6,858 bases of DNA from an uncultured Treponema sp. (GTDB taxonomy: Bacteria > Spirochaetota > Spirochaetia > Treponematales > Treponemataceae): assembly GCA_947165795.1 (NCBI GenBank), contig CAMVBP010000110.1, forward strand, positions 1-6,858, written 5' to 3'. Under the pieces are notes generated by a model. It saw nothing but the letters and a program-made list of their open reading frames with translations. It was not told the DNA's origin and did no database searches. Position numbers and translations under genes: made by a program. This document shows, piece by piece, positions 1-6,120 of this stretch (positions are counted from its first letter, which is position 1; every line of letters begins with the position of its first letter).

Positions 1-523
1 TGATGTTGTTGTCACCTGGGTCACCTGTGAAGAATTCCATGTAAACTGGATCATCAGCTGTACGTGTCTTAAGTCCGAGTTTGTCTACGAGGTAATCACC
101 CTGGATTGTACCTACTTTGTAGTTATCGAATGTAGCATAGTAAGAAACTGCTTTTGAGTTCATGATAAGACGGTCATAAGCAATAACTTTAATGTCCTTC
201 TTTTTAGCTGTTTCAAGAACGTTTGAAAGAGCTGTACCATCGATAGATGCAATTACAAGTACTTTACATCCACTTGTAATCATGTTTTCAAGCTGAGAAA
301 CCTGTGTTGGGATATCATTAGCTGCATACTGAAGGTCTACTGTGTAGCCAGCTTTTTCGAGCTGAGCCTTCATGTTTGCACCGTCCTGATTCCAGCGCTG
401 TAAATCTTTTGTAGGCATAGAAACACCAACTTTTGTTGATGAACTTGCGCCACCACAACTTACCAAGCTCAATGAAAATGCAGCGAGTACTACTGAGCAG
501 AGAATAGCAATAAATTTTTTCAT
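1..523 (-). CDS. chvE: ChvE-type multiple sugar-binding lipoprotein, 5' part only
   Basis: This is the extracytoplasmic substrate-binding component of a monosaccharide ABC transporter; 174 codons are present and the C-terminal half lies beyond the left edge. Residues 1-22 are a lipoprotein signal peptide (MKK, hydrophobic core, LVSC with Cys23 as the lipidation site), so the mature protein should be membrane-anchored. The rest follows ChvE closely: VGVSMPTK near residue 32, QRWNQDG at 42-48, LQYAAND at 64-70, VLVIASIDGT at 88-97, VIAYDRLI at 113-120, SYYATFDN at 127-134 and a GDPGDNN segment near 167-173. These belong to the N-terminal lobe of the type 1 periplasmic-binding fold. ATG at 523 is supported by AGGAG 11 bases upstream. 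It follows the sensor operon after 236 bases in the same direction, and in relatives gguA/gguB-type ATPase and permease genes come next. ChvE proteins bind several aldoses, so the exact sugar is not predictable. The family call is firm; the symbol rests on motif similarity. Confidence 0.93.
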   Translation of the reverse strand, partial: MKKFIAILCSVVLAAFSLSLVSCGGASSSTKVGVSMPTKDLQRWNQDGANMKAQLEKAGYTVDLQYAANDIPTQVSQLENMITSGCKVLVIASIDGTALSNVLETAKKKDIKVIAYDRLIMNSKAVSYYATFDNYKVGTIQGDYLVDKLGLKTRTADDPVYMEFFTGDPGDNNI

Positions 524-534
524 AAGAAAAAACA

Positions 535-539
535 CTCCT
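535..539 (-). promoter_or_regulatory. Ribosome binding site of the ChvE-like gene
   Basis: AGGAG on the minus strand lies 11 bases before the ATG at 523. The spacing is slightly long but the match is good, and it fixes the start at the Met that opens a complete lipoprotein signal peptide. Confidence 0.75.
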
Positions 540-556
540 AAAATTTTTTTTATACA

Positions 557-569
557 AGGTCAACGACCT
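557..569. repeat. Perfect 13-base inverted repeat in the chvE leader
   Basis: AGGTC-AAC-GACCT forms two perfect 5-base arms around a 3-base centre. It lies between the candidate -10 box and the chvE ribosome binding site, hence in the probable 5' leader. It could be an operator half-pair or a small RNA hairpin. No T-tract follows directly on the minus strand in the form of a terminator. Confidence 0.4.
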
Positions 570-581
570 CTTTCTCTTACG

Positions 582-610
582 AGTATATAGCGAAAGACAT
601 TCAAAAATTC
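582..610 (-). promoter_or_regulatory. Candidate promoter of chvE (weak -35)
   Basis: On the minus strand TATACT (582-587) matches the -10 consensus at 5 of 6 positions. At a 17-base spacing the -35 position (605-610) reads GAATTT, a poor match to TTGACA. A good -10 with a poor -35 is typical of promoters that need an activator, which fits control by the AraC-type regulator encoded upstream. The implied leader would be about 50 bases. This is a visual assignment in AT-rich DNA and remains tentative. Confidence 0.4.
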
Positions 611-619
611 ATCAAAAAT
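601..619. repeat. 11-base-period direct repeat over the chvE -35 area
   Basis: TCAAAAAT occurs at 601-608 and again at 612-619 (ATTTTTGA read toward chvE), offset by 11 bases, about one helical turn. AraC-family proteins commonly bind direct half-sites on one face of the helix next to or overlapping the -35, so this is a candidate site for the YesN-type regulator. The repeat is A/T-rich and short, so chance is a real alternative. Confidence 0.35.
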
Positions 620-655
620 CTAAAAAAAATTGTTATTTTATTATTCTAAGAGGAA

Positions 656-667
656 TTCCCGAGGGAA
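656..667. repeat. 12-base palindrome upstream of the chvE promoter
   Basis: TTCCC-GA-GGGAA has 5-base perfect arms around GA and stands out as a G/C-containing island in very AT-rich DNA, roughly 70-80 bases upstream of the candidate -10. The position suits an upstream operator, but no known regulator motif is recognised. Confidence 0.3.
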
Positions 668-759
668 AAATTTGTGGAAAATCTAGAATTTTTTGTGATT
701 TAAATTGTGCTAATTTCTGAAATTGAGGAATAAATCAGGAAAAAACTGTGCTTGACGGC

Positions 760-1812
760 TTATTTATAAATAGAAGCGGCGCTGTGAAATCCAGATTCAA
801 TAATAACTTTGTCGATATTATATTTATCTACATAAACAGGCTGCAGCCAGATAGACGAAACATCATCAAAACCATTATAAATTGAACGGATTTTATAGTT
901 TCTGACTTCTATAGCCTCATTTCTTGCAAGATGAACGGCGCATTCTGCCGCATATTCAGCAAGGCTTATAATTGGTTTATAAATTGTAAAGTCCTGTTTT
1001 CCCTGCACAATATACTGGCATGCGGCAATGTCTGCATCCTGACCGCATATATGAACCTTTTCTTCCGGTGCGTAAAGGTCCAGCGCCTGAATAATACTTG
1101 CAGCAACTGCATCATTTCCGCAGATAATCGCATCGGGAATTGTGTCTTCTTTAATTATTCTGACCATTTCCTGGTAAGATAAATCGTAGTTCCAGCCTTC
1201 TGTATAAAAAATGTGATTTATGGAAACATCTGTATTTCTTAAAATTCTATCCAGTCCCTGCTGAATCAAAGTCATATTATAATCTTCTTCGGCGCCAAGA
1301 ATGCAGTACCAGTTTTTGCCGGTTGTAAACCTGAGCATTTCAGAAGCCATGTATTCTCCAACAGTTTCGCTGTCGATTGTAAGATACAAATTAACGTCTG
1401 CATTTAAAACAAGGCGGTCATAAGAAATAATTGGAATTCCTTTTGCACGTATTTTTTGAACGCTGTCTGTAAGTGTAGACGCGTCTTTTGGTAAAACAAC
1501 AATGGCATCGCAATTTCTTTCCAGCAGATACATTAACTGGCGGTTTTGTTCTTCAACACTGTTTCCGGCATTTTGAACGATTACTTCTCCGCCCATCTCG
1601 CGGACTTTATTTATAAAAATATCAAGGTCGCGCTGCCAGCGTTCAATTGCAAGTGTATCTATAGAAAATCCTATTGTAAGCTTATGCTCCTGAACTGATT
1701 TTGAATTTGTATTCTGCAGGCTTCCGTTATTTTTTTTACAGGAAAAAAATAAAAGCGAAAAAATAAGCGTAAACAAAATAGGGCATTTTTTAAATTTACA
1801 TTTTAAAATCAT
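760..1812 (-). CDS. xylF: XylF-like sugar-binding lipoprotein
   Basis: This 350-residue protein is a type 1 periplasmic sugar-binding protein that resembles E. coli D-xylose-binding XylF along its whole length. Residues 1-24 form a lipoprotein signal with Cys25 as the modified residue; Phe at -3 and -2 departs from the enterobacterial lipobox but is tolerated in spirochaetes. Family landmarks in order: IGFSIDTL..ERWQRD at 47-62, YDR at 131-133, EGW at 205-207, CGNDAVAA at 231-238, GQDAD at 257-261, TIYKP at 276-280 and a XylF-like C-terminus (IIESGFH near 337-343). The Trp, Asn, Asp and Lys in these motifs fall in segments lining the xylose pocket of XylF. ATG at 1812 has AGGAGA just upstream. 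It is the last gene of the sensor operon, 19 bases after the response regulator, with no ATPase or permease of its own directly following. It may therefore serve in sensing, or feed a transporter encoded elsewhere. Ligand xylose or a similar pentose is inferred. Confidence 0.92.
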   Translation of the reverse strand: MILKCKFKKCPILFTLIFSLLFFSCKKNNGSLQNTNSKSVQEHKLTIGFSIDTLAIERWQRDLDIFINKVREMGGEVIVQNAGNSVEEQNRQLMYLLERNCDAIVVLPKDASTLTDSVQKIRAKGIPIISYDRLVLNADVNLYLTIDSETVGEYMASEMLRFTTGKNWYCILGAEEDYNMTLIQQGLDRILRNTDVSINHIFYTEGWNYDLSYQEMVRIIKEDTIPDAIICGNDAVAASIIQALDLYAPEEKVHICGQDADIAACQYIVQGKQDFTIYKPIISLAEYAAECAVHLARNEAIEVRNYKIRSIYNGFDDVSSIWLQPVYVDKYNIDKVIIESGFHSAASIYK

Positions 1813-1817
1813 CTGTT

Positions 1818-1823
1818 TCTCCT
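1818..1823 (-). promoter_or_regulatory. Ribosome binding site of the XylF-like gene
   Basis: AGGAGA lies 5 bases before the ATG at 1812, inside the 19-base gap after the response-regulator stop codon. It is the strongest Shine-Dalgarno sequence of the operon and suggests that this gene is translated independently of the coupled genes upstream. Confidence 0.8.
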
Positions 1824-1831
1824 GAATCCTT

Positions 1832-3487
1832 TTAATTTCCTGCAGTATTTACTGTTGATTGATTAGACTTTCTGTATTCTTTTGGAGAAAGTCCGTATTT
1901 ATTTTTAAAGATTCTGCTGAAATAATTCTGATCATTATAACCGGTGCTTGCAGTAATTTCTTTAATGGAAAGTTCAGTTTCTTCAAGCATGAGCCTTGCT
2001 TTTTCCAGGCGCTTTTCTGAAACAAAATTGATAAAGGTTTCTCCTTTTTCTTCCCTGAATAATTTGCTTAAGTAAAATGAACTTACTCCAACGGAATCGG
2101 CAGCCATTTCCAGAGAAAATTCCTGCGAGATATTTTCTTCTATATATGTAAGCACTTTTTTTATTATAGGATTTTCCTGCTGCTGCTTTATGTTAAGAAT
2201 TGAATCTGCACATTCAGACAAAAATTTGAGGGTAAATTCCTTTATCATCTTAATATCATTTTCTGAGCTTAAAATTGAAAAAGCATTGTCGAACATTTCA
2301 CTTCTAAAATCTTTGCATATCTGCTTTGTCGTATTGTTAGCGGTAACTATCAGTTCAAAAAATGAATTCTTAATTTTGTTGAGATAATTATTCTGGCTCG
2401 TAATTTTTTCCGAAGTCTGAGAATCCTGTATGGAATCAGATAAGCTTGATGCTAGCTCTGTGGTAAAAATTTCGAGGAATGTTTTAATTCCGTTTTTATC
2501 GCCGGAACACAGTTTGTTGATTATCTGATTAAAGATAGAAGTTGCCGAAGATGAATCTTTTTCTTTTTGAACATTCTGAGGCTCTTCTGCCTGTTCATCT
2601 ATTTTGGAAGCAAAAATTAAATCGCCTGCGTTGTTACATCTCGATAAAGCATCAAGTGCTTCTTTATATGAACTCTGTAATTTCTTCTTGTTATTTTCTA
2701 TTGAACTTACTCCGCCTCTAATTCCGGACCCGATGTTATAACTTAAGATTGTATAGATCTTTTTTATCTGTTCATGAATTTCATCCTGATTAGGATTTTC
2801 AGAAAAAATCGGAAAGAAAACGGCAATGCGGTTAAGCATAAATGAACTTACGAGACAACGGTGTTCTGTATTTAATAATTCGTGAATTTTTAAATAAGTA
2901 TCATATTGATTTTTTGAATTAATATTCGGAAATTCAAAGCAGCAGAAAACCCATGGATTTTCCGAAAGATTAAAATATTCAAGATAGGAATCAAGTTCAG
3001 GCGCTGTTTCGTTATTGAAAATACATGCATAAATAAAATCGTTTTCAATCATCGGCGAAACTAAATCAAGTTTCTTATGAAGCTCAAGATCTGCGCTTAA
3101 TTTTCCTTTTTTTTCTTCAACAAGTTTTATGGCACCCTGAATTGTTTCTATAACTACATTTCTGTTTACAGGTTTAGTAATATATTTATATGCTCCAAGA
3201 GTAATTGCTTCCTGCGCATACTGAAAGCGGTCAAAGGCGCTTAAGATTACAAAAACAATATTCGGTTTTAATTTTGTAATTACACTTACAGTTTCAAGTC
3301 CGCTTAAACCTGGCATATTGATATCCATAAAAATAATATCAATGTTTTCTTTCATTACAATTTCTATGGCTTCGGTTCCGGAAAGGGCAGTAAAAATTTT
3401 TGTGTTGTCTGCAAAGTTTTTGCTTATGATATAAGATAGAGAATCAATTACAATCTGTTCATCATCTGTTACTAAAATATTAAACAT
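1832..3487 (-). CDS. YesN-type response regulator, receiver plus AraC DNA-binding domain
   Basis: This 551-residue cytoplasmic transcription factor is the partner of the kinase encoded just upstream. Residues 1-120 are a CheY-like receiver: acidic pocket D8-D9, phospho-acceptor D55 in FMDINMPG, Ser83 in ILSAFD and Lys105 in ITKPV are all present, so it should accept phosphate. About residues 145-290 form a middle domain with features of the degenerate GGDEF-like domains of YesN/CdaR proteins (IGSGIRGG, then SYKEALDAL), without catalytic GGDEF. A low-complexity linker (E/Q/S-rich, about 295-315) and a helical region follow. The last 110 residues are an AraC/XylS double helix-turn-helix: SLEMAADSVGVSSFYLSKLF and the second helix pair with GYNDQNYFSRIFKNKYGLSP. 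ATG at 3487 overlaps the kinase stop by 8 bases and has AGGA 9 bases upstream. It probably activates sugar-uptake genes such as the adjacent chvE; the target is inferred. Confidence 0.95.
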   Translation of the reverse strand: MFNILVTDDEQIVIDSLSYIISKNFADNTKIFTALSGTEAIEIVMKENIDIIFMDINMPGLSGLETVSVITKLKPNIVFVILSAFDRFQYAQEAITLGAYKYITKPVNRNVVIETIQGAIKLVEEKKGKLSADLELHKKLDLVSPMIENDFIYACIFNNETAPELDSYLEYFNLSENPWVFCCFEFPNINSKNQYDTYLKIHELLNTEHRCLVSSFMLNRIAVFFPIFSENPNQDEIHEQIKKIYTILSYNIGSGIRGGVSSIENNKKKLQSSYKEALDALSRCNNAGDLIFASKIDEQAEEPQNVQKEKDSSSATSIFNQIINKLCSGDKNGIKTFLEIFTTELASSLSDSIQDSQTSEKITSQNNYLNKIKNSFFELIVTANNTTKQICKDFRSEMFDNAFSILSSENDIKMIKEFTLKFLSECADSILNIKQQQENPIIKKVLTYIEENISQEFSLEMAADSVGVSSFYLSKLFREEKGETFINFVSEKRLEKARLMLEETELSIKEITASTGYNDQNYFSRIFKNKYGLSPKEYRKSNQSTVNTAGN

Positions 3488-4991
3488 GATTTGGAATCCT
3501 AATTATAAATTTTGTACCTTTTCCGTTTTCGCCGTTACGGATATCAAATAAATCATCACAATGAAACTGAAGCTGAAGCCTTAAAAATACGCTTATTAAT
3601 CCGGTTCCGTTATGAGAAGAATCTTTTTTATTTTTATAAAGTTCCTGCGGAAGCTGAGGGTTTTCATGAGCAACGGCATAAAAAACTGCTTCTTTAATTT
3701 CATCACTCATTCCTTCTCCGTTATCAGAAATACTTATTACAATGAATTTTTCTTCATGCTCAACCTGCAGATGAACTTTTCCTTTTGATCTTTTTAATCC
3801 GTGTTTAATACAGTTTTCTACTAACGGCTGAAGAGTCATTGCAGGTATTTGCTGAGAGAATTTTTCCTGGGGAATATCTTTAGTAAATTCCAGACGGTTC
3901 CCAAAGCGAACTTTCATTATATAAACAAAATTATCTACTAATCCAAGTTCTTCGTCAATTGAGACAGTTCTGCTTTGCTGCTGAATATTGTAGCGGAAGA
4001 AATCGGCAACCTGTTCAATAAAGTAGCAGGTCTTGTCCGCGTTTTCCATCATTGCAAGCTGTGCGCCGGTATTCAATGTGTTAAAAAGGAAATGCGGATT
4101 TACCTGATTTTGAAGAGCCCTTAATTGAGCGTCTGTATAAAGCGCCTGCATTTCAATTTCTTTTTCCTTTAATTCTGCTTCGGTGCGGGCTTTTTCCCAA
4201 ATAGTATCAATGTATTCGCGGATGCTTATAATCATTCTGTCAAAGGCTGTACAGATTGTTCCAATTTCGTTATTTGAATTTTTATTAAACAGAGGAACAT
4301 CAAAATTTCTTCGTGCAACCTTATGTGCTACTTCGGAAATTTCTGCAAGCGGTTCCATAATGGAAGTAATGGTAAAATAGAGAATGAAGAAAATTAATAT
4401 AGCAAACACAAGGAAGAAGATAATACTGATAACATTAATAAAAATAATTTTGTGCCGGCTTTCGCTGTATTGAAGCCCGTTTTCCTGAAGGCGGAGGTTA
4501 TTCAATTCCAGAATCTGCGACTGAAGATAGTTATAGCAGGTAAGCGTGTAAGTGTAATAATCATTAAGCTCATCAATAGCATTTGCACGGCGCGCCTGAA
4601 TTGCATTTGAGCTGTAAAATAAAAAGGCTTCCGTAAGCTGGTGAACAATATATTCTTTATGTAAAACTTCATTCTTAGAAGGGAAATTCTGTAATGTATT
4701 ATAGAAGTCTTCAACTTTATTTTTAGAATTATAATAGGCATCTATACTTTCGAAGGTTCTGTAGTTTACGTAGTTTTCCATGGAATTTTCCGTATCTATA
4801 AGCAGCTTAGAAAATTCGGTCAGTTCAGAATTTGATTTATAAGAGTTTCCGAGATTGCGTGTAGAAATGTTTGTAAGGCGCATAGTAATTGTAACGCTTG
4901 AAGCAAGCATAATAATTGCTATTCCAATACAGAACATTATTCGCCAGCGGAGAGTTTTATTTCTAAAATAATTTATAAGTTTAATTTTCAT
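3480..4991 (-). CDS. YesM/LytS-type sensor histidine kinase
   Basis: This is a 503-residue membrane sensor kinase. Transmembrane helix 1 spans about 19-37 and helix 2 about 182-208. Between them lies an outer domain of about 140 residues that appears mainly helical and has no recognisable ligand-binding fold, as expected when a separate binding protein supplies ligand recognition. A HAMP domain (about 209-262) and a coiled-coil linker (about 263-292) lead to the His_kinase module: H300 in QNQVNPHFLFNTLN is the phospho-accepting His. The ATP-binding part has the N box LQPLVENCIKHGL (388-399, N393), the G1 box SDNGEGM (422-428) and the G2 box NGTGL (461-465), so it looks active. The start overlaps the preceding gene's stop by 11 bases and lacks a clear Shine-Dalgarno sequence (only AAAAGAATCCG precedes ATG), which points to translational coupling. 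Partners are the response regulator overlapping its 3' end and probably the binding protein upstream. Confidence 0.95.
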   Translation of the reverse strand: MKIKLINYFRNKTLRWRIMFCIGIAIIMLASSVTITMRLTNISTRNLGNSYKSNSELTEFSKLLIDTENSMENYVNYRTFESIDAYYNSKNKVEDFYNTLQNFPSKNEVLHKEYIVHQLTEAFLFYSSNAIQARRANAIDELNDYYTYTLTCYNYLQSQILELNNLRLQENGLQYSESRHKIIFINVISIIFFLVFAILIFFILYFTITSIMEPLAEISEVAHKVARRNFDVPLFNKNSNNEIGTICTAFDRMIISIREYIDTIWEKARTEAELKEKEIEMQALYTDAQLRALQNQVNPHFLFNTLNTGAQLAMMENADKTCYFIEQVADFFRYNIQQQSRTVSIDEELGLVDNFVYIMKVRFGNRLEFTKDIPQEKFSQQIPAMTLQPLVENCIKHGLKRSKGKVHLQVEHEEKFIVISISDNGEGMSDEIKEAVFYAVAHENPQLPQELYKNKKDSSHNGTGLISVFLRLQLQFHCDDLFDIRNGENGKGTKFIIRIPNHV

Positions 4992-5973
4992 CGGATTCTT
5001 TTATACTCTTTGTGATTTTTACATCCGCTGTAACATAACTGTTTGCATATCCTTTGTTTCTATATTCAAACAGTTCCTTTAAAGCCGCACTTCCAATTTT
5101 TTCAGGATCAAGAGAAATTAATTCTGCAATAAATCCTTTCTGCAGATAAAGCTGGCAAACTTCACTGCTTCCAAAACCAATTATTTTAATCTGTTTTTCC
5201 AGACCAAATTCCGAGACAATTTGCGCTGTAGAAATTGTGTCTTCTTCGTTAAGACAAATAAGAACGTATGGAGGAGTTTTTGAAGTATTTGTAAGTTCAT
5301 AATCAAAAACGGCTGTCGACGTAAATTTTTCTATAACTTTAATATTAAGCGAAGGATCCTGCTGCAAGGATAATTGAAGGCTGTTTATAAGGTTGCTGGA
5401 ATTTATGGTTACCTGACCGCTTATAATCATTACGTTTTTTGTATGATTTTCAAGCATTGCCAGACGTGCTTCATCAGAAATCTTTTTACCCATTTCCCAA
5501 AAGTTACTTCCGATATAAGAAACCTGCGGAAGCTCCGAAGCAAATTGTCCTATTGTTACAAGTGGAATTTCTGCTTCATCATTTCTTGTAAGGAAAACCG
5601 GAAGTTCATCTGTTGAATCTATATAGGCAATAATTCCGTCTACGTTTAAAAATGAACAGTAATCAAAAAGTGTCTGAAGTGAATTGCTCTGGGCTTCTGA
5701 CTGCGGTACATGAAGTTCAATTACAGCGTTGTAATCTTTGGAAAGATTATCTGCACCTGTAAAAACCTGTTCCAGAAAATCCTTGTTTTCATAAGTTCCC
5801 GTTATAATTATATGGTACAGATAAGTATCGTCTTTGTTCTGATTATCTGAGGAGCCTGCCTTGTTTGTGGACTGAAGGATCTGAATAATAAAAATTGCAA
5901 AAAAGACAAAGAAAATAAAAACGGAAAAAATTAAGAGAATCCATTTTATTTTTCTTGCCAGCTTTTTTTCCAT
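4981..5973 (-). CDS. Membrane-anchored periplasmic-binding-protein-like sensor subunit (XylFII-like)
   Basis: This is a 330-residue protein with a short basic N-terminus (MEKKLARKIK), one hydrophobic helix at about 11-32 and an extracytoplasmic type 1 periplasmic-binding/LacI-like domain (about 51-320). There is no lipobox Cys and no obvious cleavage site, so the helix is probably an uncleaved anchor. Fold landmarks: VDGIIAYID at 111-119, IPLVTIG at 136-142, SYIGSNFWEMGKKISDEA near 152-169, VMIISG at 181-186, VLICLNEEDT at 237-246 and IIGFGSSE at 264-271. The segment where sugar-binding relatives often carry an Asn-Asp pair reads NEED here, so the ligand set may differ. It is the first gene of the operon and overlaps the histidine kinase by 11 bases. 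Anchor, fold and position match XylFII-type proteins, which bind sugar and signal through the kinase's outer domain instead of delivering it to a transporter. The role is inferred by analogy; sequence similarity to any one characterised member is low by eye. The ATG at 5973 is the only plausible start: an in-frame TAG lies about 30 bases upstream. Confidence 0.85.
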   Translation of the reverse strand: MEKKLARKIKWILLIFSVFIFFVFFAIFIIQILQSTNKAGSSDNQNKDDTYLYHIIITGTYENKDFLEQVFTGADNLSKDYNAVIELHVPQSEAQSNSLQTLFDYCSFLNVDGIIAYIDSTDELPVFLTRNDEAEIPLVTIGQFASELPQVSYIGSNFWEMGKKISDEARLAMLENHTKNVMIISGQVTINSSNLINSLQLSLQQDPSLNIKVIEKFTSTAVFDYELTNTSKTPPYVLICLNEEDTISTAQIVSEFGLEKQIKIIGFGSSEVCQLYLQKGFIAELISLDPEKIGSAALKELFEYRNKGYANSYVTADVKITKSIKESDEN

Positions 5974-5980
5974 AAAAAAA

Positions 5981-6009
5981 ATTATATCACAAAAATTGCC
6001 GGGTGTCTA
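5981..6009 (-). promoter_or_regulatory. Promoter of the sensor operon, predicted leaderless
   Basis: On the minus strand TAGACA (6004-6009, 5 of 6 to consensus) and a perfect TATAAT (5981-5986) are separated by exactly 17 bases. Only seven T residues lie between the -10 box and the ATG at 5973, so transcription should begin at or within a base or two of the start codon. No Shine-Dalgarno sequence can fit. It is the best promoter-like sequence in the window. Confidence 0.75.
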
Positions 6010-6069
6010 AAGGCGGAAATAATATATGATTGTGAATAGTAAAATGGGCGTCAATTATAAAAACGCGGC

Positions 6070-6098
6070 TTGCAAATATTCAGCATACAAGAGATAAT
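6070..6098 (+). promoter_or_regulatory. Candidate promoter of the nitroreductase gene
   Basis: TTGCAA (6070-6075, 4 of 6) and GATAAT (6093-6098, 5 of 6) are 17 bases apart, giving a likely start near 6105 and a leader of about 16 bases that contains the ribosome binding site. It sits back to back with the sensor-operon promoter, with about 60 bases between the two -35 boxes. Confidence 0.5.
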
Positions 6099-6110
6099 AA
6101 ATTTAATAAA

Positions 6111-6116
6111 AGGGGA
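6111..6116 (+). promoter_or_regulatory. Ribosome binding site of the nitroreductase gene
   Basis: AGGGGA lies 4 bases before the ATG at 6121 and supports that start. Confidence 0.75.
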
Positions 6117-6120
6117 TTGA

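Larger units (their letters stand above)
524..759. other. Intergenic region between the sensor operon and chvE
   Basis: This 236-base AT-rich gap separates the XylF-like gene from the ChvE-like gene, both on the minus strand. I find no coding sequence in it and no convincing intrinsic terminator: the small AATTT-CTG-AAATT hairpin at 712-724 has no GC-rich stem and no T-tract directly after it. Read-through from the sensor operon into chvE is therefore possible. The half nearest chvE holds a candidate promoter, a short direct repeat and two perfect short palindromes (separate entries), as expected for a controlled promoter of a transport gene. Confidence 0.6.

Noticed and set aside
318..563. 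Minus-strand open frame of 81 codons overlapping the start of chvE
   Set aside because: It is out of frame with the clear ChvE reading, has no family resemblance and runs through the chvE leader.
693..710. CRP-like TGTGA sequence (TTGTGATTTAAATTGTG) upstream of chvE
   Set aside because: The flanks are in direct, not inverted, orientation; the core ATTTAAAT is just an AT palindrome, so it is not a credible CRP site.
712..724. AATTT-CTG-AAATT hairpin after the XylF-like gene as an intrinsic terminator
   Set aside because: The stem is all A/T and no T-tract directly follows, so termination is not supported.
931..1182. Plus-strand open frame of 83 codons opposite the XylF-like gene
   Set aside because: It is an antisense shadow of a well-supported gene, with no ribosome binding site or recognisable protein.
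4183..4741. Short open frames on both strands inside the histidine kinase gene
   Set aside because: They lie in other frames of a gene with complete kinase motifs and show no features of their own.
6048..6066. GCGT...ACGC inverted repeat between the divergent promoters
   Set aside because: Four-base arms with an 11-base spacer are expected by chance.
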